Of a stretch of 44,988 nt of DNA, positions 8,079 through 15,995 are shown in pieces; within the stretch, counting starts at the first letter, position 1; each line of letters begins with the position of its first letter. Source of the DNA: an uncultured Prevotellaceae bacterium. GTDB taxonomy: Bacteria; Bacteroidota; Bacteroidia; Bacteroidales; Bacteroidaceae. The position numbers and the translations under genes were made by a program. Under the pieces are notes generated by a model. That model did not search any database, was not told the origin of the DNA, and worked only from the letters and a program-made list of their open reading frames with translations. The stretch is from NCBI GenBank assembly GCA_900319385.1, contig ONOG01000035.1, positions 1 to 44,988 on the forward strand. Direction: 5' to 3'.

Positions 8079-10481
8079 ATGAGCAATTTCCCCATCCAGC
8101 ACCCCGAGAATGAGGGGGGCATGAACGAGCGCATCAAACGGCTGCGCCAACAGAACTTCGACACACCAACGACGCTGAGCATCGAACGGGCACTGATCGA
8201 GACGGAGTTTTACAAAAAGAACTACGGCACGATGCCCATCGCTGTGCTGCGTGCCAAGAACTTCTACGAAATCTGCAAGAAGAAAACCCTCTACATCGGC
8301 GACGACGAACTCATCGTGGGCGAACGCGGACCGGTGCCCAAGGCGGTGCCGACGTTCCCCGAGCTGACTTGCCACTCGGTCGAGGACCTGCATACGCTCG
8401 ACACACGCGAACTGCAGTCGTACCACATCTCGCAGGAGGACATCGACACCTACGAGCGCGAGGTGATTCCGTACTGGAAGGGTAAGACGCAGCGCGAACG
8501 CATCTTCAACCATGTGTCGAAGGAGTGGGAAGAGGCGTACCATGCCGGTGTGTTCACCGAATTCATGGAACAGCGTGCCGCCGGCCACACGGCCATGGAC
8601 GGCAAGATGTACCGCGAAGGTCTGCTCGACGTGAAGGCTCGCATCGAGAAGAAACTTGCGGAGCTGGACTTCATCTACGACCCCGAGGCTACCGACAAAC
8701 AGCAGGAGCTGGAGGCGATGGCGATCTCGTGCGACGCCGCCATCCTCTTTGCCGAGCGCCACGCCGAGCTGGCTGAGCAGATGGCTGCAAAGGAGACGAA
8801 TCCGCAGCGCAAGGCCGAATTGGAGAAGATTGCCGACGTGTGCCGCTGGGTGCCTGCCCATGCGCCGCGCGACCTGTGGGAGGCCATCCAGATGTACTGG
8901 TTCGTCCATCTCGGCACGGTGACCGAACTGAACGGCTGGGACTCGATGAACCCCGGGCACATCGACCAGCACCTCCTCCCGTTCTACGAGAAGGGAGTGA
9001 AGGACGGCACGCTGACACGCGAGCAGGCCAAGGAACTGCTCTCCTGCCTGTGGATCAAGTTCAACAATCAGCCGGCGCCGCCGAAGGTGGGTGTCACTGC
9101 CCTCGAAAGCGGAACGTACAACGACTTTACCAACATCAACATCGGCGGCGTGAAGCGCGACGGCACGAGTGCAGCCAACGACATCTCGTACATGATACTG
9201 GAGATACAGGAAGAGCTGCACGAGCTGCAGCCAGGACTCAGTATCCACATCGCCGAGAACACTCCCGACGACTTCCTCATGGCTGGTCTGAAGGTGATCC
9301 GACAGGGTCACGGCTATCCTTCGGTCTTCAATCCCGACACCTACGTCAAGGAGATGGTACGTGCCGGCAAGACGGTCGAGGATGCCCGCGAAGGCGGTTG
9401 CTCGGGCTGTATCGAGGTGGGTGCCTTCGGCAAGGAGGCGTATCTGCTGACCGGCTATCTGAACACGCCCAAGATTCTGGAGATTACGCTCAACAACGGC
9501 ATCGACCCCGAGACGGGCAAACGACTCGGACTCGAAACCGGCGACCCGCGCACGTTCACGACCTTCGACGAGCTGTATGAGGCTTGGCACAAGCAGATGA
9601 TCTACTTCGTCAACCTGAAGCTCGCCGTCAACAACTACATCGAGCGTATGTTCTCGCTCTATGCACCTGCCACCTTCCTCTCGCTCTATATCGACGACTG
9701 CATCGAGAAGGGCCGCGACTACTACAGCGGTGGTGCACGCTACAACACGACCTATATCCAATGTACCGGCCTGGGCACCATCACCGACTGCTTCACCACA
9801 CTGAAGAAACACGTGTTCGAAGAGCATCGCTACACGATGGACCAGATGCTGGACGCCGTGGCAAAGAACTGGGACGGCGAGGAGGTGATGCGCCAGTACA
9901 TCCGCAACCATACACCCTTCTTCGGCAACGACGACGAGTATGCCGACACGATCGCCGTGCGTGTGTATGACGACCTGGTGAAGGCCATCGAGGGACGTCC
10001 CAACACCCGTGGCGGCGAGACGCACCTGAATATGCTCTCGACCACCTGCCACAACTACTTCGGCTCGGTGTGCGGCGCCTCGGTCAACGGACGCTTCGCC
10101 CACTTTGCCATCAGCGACGGCACCTCGCCCGCCCACGGCAGCGACTCGCACGGCCCGACGGCCGTCATCAAGTCGCTCGGCAAACTCGACCAGACGAAGA
10201 GTGGCGGCACGTTGCTCAACGTTCGCTTCACGCCGCAGCTGTTCCGTCGCGACGAGGACATCAAGAAGTGTGCCTCGCTCATCCGAACGTACTTTAAGTT
10301 CGGTGGCCACCACATCCAGTTCAACATCGTTGACACCGCCACGCTGCTCGATGCCCAGAAGCATCCCGACCAGTACAAGGACCTCCTCGTCCGCGTGGCC
10401 GGCTACTCGGACTACTTCAACGACATGACCGAGCAGCTGCAGAACGAAATCATTGCCCGCACGGAGAACGAGGCGGTGTAA
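8079..10481 (+). CDS. hypD: Glycyl-radical trans-4-hydroxy-L-proline dehydratase
   Basis: Removes water from trans-4-hydroxy-L-proline to give 1-pyrroline-5-carboxylate, under anaerobic conditions, in the cytoplasm. The ATG at 8079 (MSNFPIQHPENEGG) gives 800 residues. Met15 (8121) is another possible start and an in-frame ATG at 7977 precedes the -7 box, so I rejected the latter. The catalytic thiyl residue is Cys444 with general base Glu446 in GCSGCIEVGAFGKEAY. The glycyl radical is Gly775 in VRVAGYSDYF. Both motifs, and GYLNTPKILEITLNNG after the cysteine, agree with my memory of characterised HypD rather than choline lyase, glycerol dehydratase or pyruvate formate-lyase. An activating enzyme follows. 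PruA, which uses the product, is nearby, and no proC is in the window. Confidence 0.88.
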   Translation: MSNFPIQHPENEGGMNERIKRLRQQNFDTPTTLSIERALIETEFYKKNYGTMPIAVLRAKNFYEICKKKTLYIGDDELIVGERGPVPKAVPTFPELTCHSVEDLHTLDTRELQSYHISQEDIDTYEREVIPYWKGKTQRERIFNHVSKEWEEAYHAGVFTEFMEQRAAGHTAMDGKMYREGLLDVKARIEKKLAELDFIYDPEATDKQQELEAMAISCDAAILFAERHAELAEQMAAKETNPQRKAELEKIADVCRWVPAHAPRDLWEAIQMYWFVHLGTVTELNGWDSMNPGHIDQHLLPFYEKGVKDGTLTREQAKELLSCLWIKFNNQPAPPKVGVTALESGTYNDFTNINIGGVKRDGTSAANDISYMILEIQEELHELQPGLSIHIAENTPDDFLMAGLKVIRQGHGYPSVFNPDTYVKEMVRAGKTVEDAREGGCSGCIEVGAFGKEAYLLTGYLNTPKILEITLNNGIDPETGKRLGLETGDPRTFTTFDELYEAWHKQMIYFVNLKLAVNNYIERMFSLYAPATFLSLYIDDCIEKGRDYYSGGARYNTTYIQCTGLGTITDCFTTLKKHVFEEHRYTMDQMLDAVAKNWDGEEVMRQYIRNHTPFFGNDDEYADTIAVRVYDDLVKAIEGRPNTRGGETHLNMLSTTCHNYFGSVCGASVNGRFAHFAISDGTSPAHGSDSHGPTAVIKSLGKLDQTKSGGTLLNVRFTPQLFRRDEDIKKCASLIRTYFKFGGHHIQFNIVDTATLLDAQKHPDQYKDLLVRVAGYSDYFNDMTEQLQNEIIARTENEAV

Positions 10482-10507
10482 ATCAATGTTTTCGTTCAGC
10501 CAAATGA

Positions 10508-10534
10508 ACAAAGTCAAACTTGTTTGAACTTTGT
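10508..10534 (+). promoter_or_regulatory. Intercistronic hairpin between hypD and its activase
   Basis: ACAAAGTCAAAC (10508-10519) pairs with GTTTGAACTTTGT (10522-10534), leaving one bulged base and a very short loop. It could stabilise the hypD mRNA end or reduce activase expression, which would suit an enzyme needed in small amounts. That role is inference. Confidence 0.45.
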
Positions 10535-10553
10535 CATGGCGAGAAAACGAAGG

Positions 10554-11501
10554 ATGAAATCCAACAATATGCTTCTGTTCGATATTAAGCGCTACGCTGT
10601 GAACGACGGACCAGGCGTGCGGACAACCCTCTTCTTCAAAGGATGTCCGCTGCGTTGCGTATGGTGCCACAACCCTGAGTCGTGGACGGCACAGCCGCAA
10701 AGGATTTATAAAAAGTCGAAGTGTATCGGCTGCCAAACCTGCGTGAACGCCTGTCCGCAGAGGGCACTGGAACTGACGCCGGAGGGCATCCGACCCGTCG
10801 AGGGCGTCGAGTGCCTGTTGTGCGGACGCTGCGCCGAGGAATGTCCGGCGATGGCCCTGGAACTGTGCGGCCGCGAGTGGACGATGGACGCACTGATGGC
10901 CGAGGTGGAGAAAGAGCGCGACATCATGGAGCAGAGCGGTGGCGGCGTCACGCTGTGTGGCGGAGAACCGCTGGCCCACCCGCAGGATGCGCTGGCCTTG
11001 CTCAAGGAGTTAGGAAAGAGGGGCTTCCACCGTACGGTCGATACAACCCTGTATGCCGATCCCGAGCTGGTGATGCAAGTAGCCGACGAGTGCGAACTGA
11101 TGATGGTCGATGTGAAGCTGATGGACAGCGAGCAGCACAAACGCTGGACGGGCGTCGGCAACGAACGGATTCTGCAAAACCTGAGCAGTGTGGTCGAAAG
11201 CGGCATCGTCGATGTGTGGGCACGCATTCCCCTCATCGAGGGTGTGAATGCCGACGAAGCGAACATCGCCGCCACAGCACGATTCCTCTCCAGTCTGCAC
11301 ACGGAGCCTGGGGGCGGCACGAAGGGCCTGACACAAGTCAACCTCCTGCCTTACCACGATGTGGGAAAGGACAAACATCGCCGCCTGTGGTCCAGCTACA
11401 ATCCTCAGCACTGGCCAATGGGCACTCCGTCGGACGAGACGCTGGAACGCTGCAAACGTCAACTCGAAGCGCAAGGACTGCGCGTCATTATTGGCGGCTA
11501 A
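10554..11501 (+). CDS. hypE: Glycyl-radical enzyme activating enzyme (radical SAM), HypD activase
   Basis: Uses S-adenosylmethionine and a [4Fe-4S] cluster to place the glycyl radical on HypD. The ATG at 10554 gives 315 residues and puts MLLFDIKRYAVNDGPG at the usual distance from the start. ATGs at 10524 and 10536 are possible, but they overlap the intercistronic hairpin or add a basic extension. The radical SAM cluster is Cys31, Cys35 and Cys38 (CPLRCVWC). An inserted bacterial ferredoxin-like domain has two clusters: Cys57, 60, 63, 67 and Cys87, 90, 93, 97. GGGVTLCGGEPL is the SAM-contact motif. Such ferredoxin insertions are normal for activases of glycerol-dehydratase type enzymes. Adjacency to hypD sets the partner. 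Confidence 0.88.
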   Translation: MKSNNMLLFDIKRYAVNDGPGVRTTLFFKGCPLRCVWCHNPESWTAQPQRIYKKSKCIGCQTCVNACPQRALELTPEGIRPVEGVECLLCGRCAEECPAMALELCGREWTMDALMAEVEKERDIMEQSGGGVTLCGGEPLAHPQDALALLKELGKRGFHRTVDTTLYADPELVMQVADECELMMVDVKLMDSEQHKRWTGVGNERILQNLSSVVESGIVDVWARIPLIEGVNADEANIAATARFLSSLHTEPGGGTKGLTQVNLLPYHDVGKDKHRRLWSSYNPQHWPMGTPSDETLERCKRQLEAQGLRVIIGG

Positions 11502-11570
11502 ACCACGAATGACACGAATGACATGAATATAATAACCACGAATGACGCAAATTACGCGAATTGAGCGATT
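11502..11570. repeat. ACCACGAAT tandem repeat between convergent genes
   Basis: AACCACGAATGACACGAATG begins a run of 9-bp AYGAATNNC units that restarts as AACCACGAATGACGCAAATT. It has the same grammar as the perfect inverted repeat at about 15892-15975 and the CATGAAT arms of the nested palindromes. It lies between the stop of the activase and the convergent 163-residue gene. Confidence 0.6.
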
Positions 11571-11597
11571 GTATTTTACGTCAATCTTCTGAAATAT

Positions 11598-12089
11598 TCA
11601 CTCCACGGTGACTGTGGCATTGGCAGCCACCGTAGCATGGACTTCATAGCCAGCAGGCATTTCGGCACGTGTGCCTGGAATGAATAAGCAAGGCCAGATT
11701 AGGCAGCCTGTAACGACGGCCAGCGGAGTTTTGTTCTTGCCATAGATGTGAACGTTTGTTCCCGAAAAGAAGACGGGGTCGCCACTGGTCAGGTTCAGAC
11801 GGTCAATAGTGATGCTCAGTCGTCCTTTGGTGCCAGCCAGAGAACTTTTCTTAGCTTCAGTTACTTTCCCTTTTACTAAGGTTCCTCGAGGGATAGCGCA
11901 AACCCCATCAACGTTGATGTCTTGAATCACCTGAAAGTCCACCAAGTCTCCTTCGTTCACGTCGGCTGCCTTCACGCTGTTAACCGACTGCATTGGCACA
12001 ATGCTTCCAGCCTTGATTGTCACCTGCTTTTGTGCGACAGCACATAGATTCATCACTATGAGTGATGCCGTCAAAATCATCTTTTTCAT
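11598..12089 (-). CDS. Small exported protein, function unknown
   Basis: The 163-residue product has a signal peptide (MKKMILTASLIVMNLCAVAQ). The mature part is beta-rich: AGSIVPMQSVNSV, GDLVDFQVIQDINVDGV, then IPRGTLVKGKVTEAKKSS and GRLSITIDRLNL. The phrase IPRGTLVKGKV resembles proteins in which an inner polypeptide is described as stable or allowed to vary, but I do not assign a family. A hydrophobic segment near 125-140 (TGCLIWPCLFIPG) holds two cysteines. The gene has a perfect promoter about 250 bp upstream and a long leader. It stands alone, convergent with hypE. Confidence 0.75.
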   Translation of the reverse strand: MKKMILTASLIVMNLCAVAQKQVTIKAGSIVPMQSVNSVKAADVNEGDLVDFQVIQDINVDGVCAIPRGTLVKGKVTEAKKSSLAGTKGRLSITIDRLNLTSGDPVFFSGTNVHIYGKNKTPLAVVTGCLIWPCLFIPGTRAEMPAGYEVHATVAANATVTVE

Positions 12090-12339
12090 TTTTTTTTGTT
12101 AAGTAAGTTAGAATAATAAGAAAAACTGTCTTGCCACAAAAGGTCGTCCTAATATAAAAAAAGTGCAGACCCCAGCCATATTCTCTGCAAGGCTTAGGAC
12201 TGCCTATAATACGCATATGGAGAAGTCTGCATTGCTGCAAACTCCATTACGTATTATTTACTCAAGAAATCTCTTTCGAGGTCCTAATTCTGCAGAGAAA
12301 TAGAGTAATTCAGATGTTCGTGTTTCCCTGAACACGATG

Positions 12340-12370
12340 CAAAGATACTACAAATTGGAGAATATACAAA
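12340..12370 (-). promoter_or_regulatory. Perfect promoter with a long leader for the 163-residue gene
   Basis: On the minus strand TTTG (12367-12370), 19 nt, TATCTTTG (12340-12347). Transcription would begin near 12333, leaving about 240 nt before the ATG at 12089. A hairpin TCGTGTT-CAGGGA-AACACGA lies at the very start of that leader. Confidence 0.65.
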
Positions 12371-12463
12371 TAGAATTATGGTATAAATTGAATGATTTTT
12401 CACTGCGGTGCAATTTCGGGCACGCTTAGCAGAAATGATTCTTTGTGGTTTATAAGTCTGTTA

Positions 12464-15400
12464 TTATTTCCACACCCTCACGTAATCTATTTCGTAGAGC
12501 ATGGGGAAGTCGGCGTCGTCGGGTTCGCCGCCGTTCTGCCCACCGATGGCCAGGTCGAGCAGGATGTAGTGCGGTTGGTGGAACGGGTTTTTGTGGTTGC
12601 CGACCGAACCGTTGACAGTGCCTGCCAACGGAATGTCGTTCAGCAATTCGCCGTCGAGATAGATGCGGATGAAGTCCTCCGTCCAGTCCATCGTCCACAC
12701 GTGGAATTTCTCACCCCACGCAGGGTCCTTGTCCAGAAAGTGTTGATAAGGAATGCGCTGTGAGTTCCACACAGCAGAGTAAGGGCGGTCGTTGCTCCAA
12801 GCCGCATTGGCCAGGATGGTCGGCTTTCCGTCCACCTGATAAAACTCCATGACGTCACATTCTCCGTTCGACGGCCACGGCATTTCCGTGCCGAGTGTCC
12901 AGATGGCGGGCCATGCACCGCGGACAGCCGGAATGCGTGCCCGAACCTCCATGCGTCCGTAGCGGAACGAGAAGTGTCCGCGTGTGTTCACACTGGCCGA
13001 ACTGTAGCGGGCGTAGGGGCGACGGGTCTGCCAGCCACGGCCGCGCAGCGTCGGTGAAGCCGTGGCATCCTCGCCACGGAAACGTGGGTTGGGAATGCTG
13101 TCGAGCCGAGCCTCCAGCACGAGCACACCCTCGCGGCGGTAGGCGTTCTCCGCCTGATACCACTGGTATTCTTCGTTGCGCACAAAGCCGTGCTCGGCCT
13201 TCCAGTGCGCAGTGTCGAGCGATCCTGTTCCGTCAAATTCGTCGTGCCAGACGAGCTGCAGGGGCTGTTTGGAGTACATGACGGGTGTCGGCAAAGGCTT
13301 GATGGTGTAGGTCTGGCCCTTCACCGTCGGAAACTCGATTACATAGCACTTCCGTCCGTCGCTCAGCGTGTCGCATTTCCACGTCGTCGGTGCGCCATCG
13401 ATACCGACGGGTTGCCAGGTGCGCAGGCGGCAAGGCTGGCCGGCGTCCGACGTCACCGTGGCTTCGGTCAGTTGTCTCTCTGCCCATGTCATGCCTACGG
13501 TGAAGCCTCCACGCGCCTTCAGTCCCTTGACGCTTCCTCTGTGCCATGCGTCGGGCAGAGCCGGCAACAGGTGGATCTCATCCAAATGGCTCTGCAAGAG
13601 CATTTCGCACACACCGGCCGTGACGCCGAAGTTGCCGTCGATCTGGAACGGCGGGTGTGCGTCGAACAGGTTGGGGAAGGTTCCGCCATGGCGCGGATGC
13701 TGCGGATCGACATATTGCAGCGCTTGGCGCAGCATCTTGTAGGCGTGGTTTCCGTCGAGCAGACGAGCCGCAAAGTTCATCTTCCATGCCATGCTCCAGC
13801 CTGTGCCGGCATCGCCTCGCAGGTCGAAGGTGCGTTGGGCAGCCTTTGCCAGCACGGGATTCGTGATGGGAGAGATCTGGTTGCCTGGGTGCAGGGCAAA
13901 GAGGTGGGAGATGTGGCGATGGTGCGGATCCTCGTCGTCGAAATCCTCCATCCATTCCTGCAGACGTCCGGTGCGCGAACTGATTCTGAGCGGCACGAGC
14001 AACATCCGTTTCTGCTCCACTTTTCGGCGGAATGCACTGTCCTTCCCGAGCACTTTCGAGGCCTTGATGACGTTGCCGAAGAGGTCTCGGATGATGGACA
14101 GGTCCATCACGGTTCCTTCGCTCACGGCCCATGTCTTGTCGCCGTAGCGGAAACGGTTCTCGGGAGAGGTGGAGGGAGAAGTGACGAGGTAGGGGTCACC
14201 GTTGGAAAAGTGCTTCTCCACCAGCCACTGCATGCAGAACTCGGCAGCGGACTTCATCGTCGGATAGACTTCCTTCAGATACTGACGGTCGAGCGTAAAG
14301 GCATAGTGCTCCCACAGATGTTGGCAGAGCCAGGCTGCGCCCATGTACCAGTTGGCCCATTGTGGATCGCCGTCGCCACAGTCCCCGACGGGGTTGGTCA
14401 GAGCCCAGATGTCGCTGTTGTGGTGCGCCACCCATCCGTCCATGCCGTAGAACTCGCGTGCGGTGCGTCGGCCACTCCGTTCGAGCGACTGAATCCAGCG
14501 CAGCAGCGGTTGGTGCAGTTCGCTCAGGTTGCAGGGCTCAGCCAGCCAGTAGTTCATCTCTGTGTTGATGTTGATGGTATAGTTCGACGACCACGGTGCC
14601 CGCAAGTGCGGATTCCAGATGCCCTGCAGGTTGGCGGGCACTCCGTCGGGGGCTGACGAAGCAATGAGCAGATAGCGTCCGTAGTCGAACAACAACTTCT
14701 CCAGCCCTGTGTCGGCTGCACCCTCGCTGTAGCGGCGGAGCCGGCGGTCGGTGGGGATGGTATCGAGGCTGTTCTTCGCCTGCCAGAGCGTGAGCTGCAC
14801 GCGGTCGAAGTACGACGCAAAGTCCTGTTCATGCCGTTGTTGCAGTTCGGCCCACGACTGGTTCATCGCCTTCGTGAGCAGTCGGTCGCACTGGGCTCCC
14901 TCGTCGCGTCCCTCGCGGTTGGGGTCGCGGTACGGCCCGTTGAAGCTGGTGGCGGCTGTGAGGAAGATTTCGACATACTCCGCACCCTCCACATGCAGTC
15001 CGTCGGCGTCGCTCCAAAGGCGTGCGTCCTGATTGGTATGCACACCCAGGCTCACCTGCCAGCGCATACCGGCATCGTCGCCTTCGTTCCATTCGATGGG
15101 TTCACGTCCCTTCTTATTATAATAGTTCGGATCGACCCGTCGCGGTGCCTGTCCGTGCATCACGAGTATGTTGTCGCCACGCCTTGCGAACGTCGGGCGC
15201 AGCTGCGATGCCAGCGAGATGTCGAGACCCATTCCGCTTCCGTACAGCTGGACGACCAGCACGCTGTCGCTGTGCGACACAAACATCCGCCGGCCATACT
15301 GTGCACCATCGTGCCAATAGTCCTGGTTGAGCATGCCGGTGCGCAGGTCCAGCTTGCGCTCGTAGCCGTTGTGAGAGCTTTGATTGGACGAAGGCAGACG

Positions 15401-15790
15401 GTAGCGATAGCGGATGCGCAGGTCGCCCAGGGGCAGGTAGCTCTGCGAATAGTGCCCCTGCATTCGTCGGCACAGCTGGTCGGCCAGCGCATAGTCCTTC
15501 CTTGCCAAGGCCTCGCGCACCTGTGGCAGGTATTTCCGAGCCTCGGGATTTACGCTGGCTGGCACAGGTCTGCCCGACCACAGCGTGGCTTCGTTGAGCT
15601 GAATCAGTTCTTCATCGACGCCGCCCCACACCATGGCGCCCAGTTGTCCGTTGCCCAGTGGCAGCGCTTCCTCCCAAGCCGTGGCGGGGTGGTCGAACCA
15701 AAGTTGTGCCCGCACGCCGGTGCAGGTCAGGAGCGTGAGCACGAGCGCTGCCGTCCGTGTCAGGCTGAGTCTTATCCAGTCTTTTCTCAT
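12464..15790 (-). CDS. Secreted GH95-GH16 fusion glycoside hydrolase
   Basis: One uninterrupted 1108-residue frame joins two enzymes. Residues 1-28 are a signal peptide. Residues 30-800 are GH95 (alpha-1,2-L-fucosidase or alpha-L-galactosidase): LWFDHPATAWEEALPLGNG at the N-terminus, Asn407 and Asn409 in NYTININTEMNYW, SPSTSPE with the acid Glu, and Asp718 in QIDGNFG, all matching known catalytic positions. Residues about 835-1108 are GH16: WHDEFDG, GAWPAIWTLG and the catalytic Glu977-x-Asp979-x-x-Glu982 in GECDVMEF. GH16 acts on beta-1,3 or beta-1,4 bonds in glucans, galactans or mucin O-glycans. Both active sites look intact. Possible targets are fucosylated host mucin glycans or fucosylated xyloglucan; the sequence alone does not decide. 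A good promoter sits just upstream. Confidence 0.92.
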   Translation of the reverse strand: MRKDWIRLSLTRTAALVLTLLTCTGVRAQLWFDHPATAWEEALPLGNGQLGAMVWGGVDEELIQLNEATLWSGRPVPASVNPEARKYLPQVREALARKDYALADQLCRRMQGHYSQSYLPLGDLRIRYRYRLPSSNQSSHNGYERKLDLRTGMLNQDYWHDGAQYGRRMFVSHSDSVLVVQLYGSGMGLDISLASQLRPTFARRGDNILVMHGQAPRRVDPNYYNKKGREPIEWNEGDDAGMRWQVSLGVHTNQDARLWSDADGLHVEGAEYVEIFLTAATSFNGPYRDPNREGRDEGAQCDRLLTKAMNQSWAELQQRHEQDFASYFDRVQLTLWQAKNSLDTIPTDRRLRRYSEGAADTGLEKLLFDYGRYLLIASSAPDGVPANLQGIWNPHLRAPWSSNYTININTEMNYWLAEPCNLSELHQPLLRWIQSLERSGRRTAREFYGMDGWVAHHNSDIWALTNPVGDCGDGDPQWANWYMGAAWLCQHLWEHYAFTLDRQYLKEVYPTMKSAAEFCMQWLVEKHFSNGDPYLVTSPSTSPENRFRYGDKTWAVSEGTVMDLSIIRDLFGNVIKASKVLGKDSAFRRKVEQKRMLLVPLRISSRTGRLQEWMEDFDDEDPHHRHISHLFALHPGNQISPITNPVLAKAAQRTFDLRGDAGTGWSMAWKMNFAARLLDGNHAYKMLRQALQYVDPQHPRHGGTFPNLFDAHPPFQIDGNFGVTAGVCEMLLQSHLDEIHLLPALPDAWHRGSVKGLKARGGFTVGMTWAERQLTEATVTSDAGQPCRLRTWQPVGIDGAPTTWKCDTLSDGRKCYVIEFPTVKGQTYTIKPLPTPVMYSKQPLQLVWHDEFDGTGSLDTAHWKAEHGFVRNEEYQWYQAENAYRREGVLVLEARLDSIPNPRFRGEDATASPTLRGRGWQTRRPYARYSSASVNTRGHFSFRYGRMEVRARIPAVRGAWPAIWTLGTEMPWPSNGECDVMEFYQVDGKPTILANAAWSNDRPYSAVWNSQRIPYQHFLDKDPAWGEKFHVWTMDWTEDFIRIYLDGELLNDIPLAGTVNGSVGNHKNPFHQPHYILLDLAIGGQNGGEPDDADFPMLYEIDYVRVWK

Positions 15791-15810
15791 ATCACATACT
15801 TAATTTCGAC

Positions 15811-15841
15811 AAAAGTACGAAATCGTGGGCACATGACAAAA
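15811..15841 (-). promoter_or_regulatory. Promoter of the GH95-GH16 gene
   Basis: On the minus strand TTTG (15838-15841), 19 nt, TACTTTTG (15811-15818), a full match to TTTG-N19-TAnnTTTG. The start would be near 15804, so the leader is only about 15 nt. Confidence 0.7.
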
Positions 15842-15891
15842 CGAAACCCCTGCTAATTGTACTGAAAACAAAATACCGTGCATAAGTTTTA

Positions 15892-15975
15892 ACCACGAAT
15901 TACACGAATTACGCGAATGCTTGACTACCCAATGAGTAGAACAAGAAATTCGCGTAATTCGTGTAATTCGTGGTT
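15892..15975. repeat. Long perfect inverted repeat of ACGAATTAC units
   Basis: Two arms of about 27-28 bp, each starting AACCACGAATTACACGAATT and continuing ACGCGAAT, are perfect complements around a spacer of about 29 bp. It lies just beyond the 3' end of the protease gene and upstream of the GH95-GH16 promoter, so it could end protease transcription, but it has no T-run. Coordinates are good to within one or two bases. Confidence 0.75.
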
Positions 15976-15995
15976 GAGAAACCAACCGTGGGTGT

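Noticed and set aside
8064..10979. A 971-codon open frame on the minus strand opposite hypD
   Set aside because: It mirrors a well-supported glycyl-radical enzyme and its low-complexity, His/Val/Leu-rich translation looks like an antisense shadow caused by GC-rich third positions.
11980..12240. Open frame covering the leader of the 163-residue gene
   Set aside because: It overlaps the start of that gene in another frame and its translation is atypical. The region is better explained as an untranslated leader.
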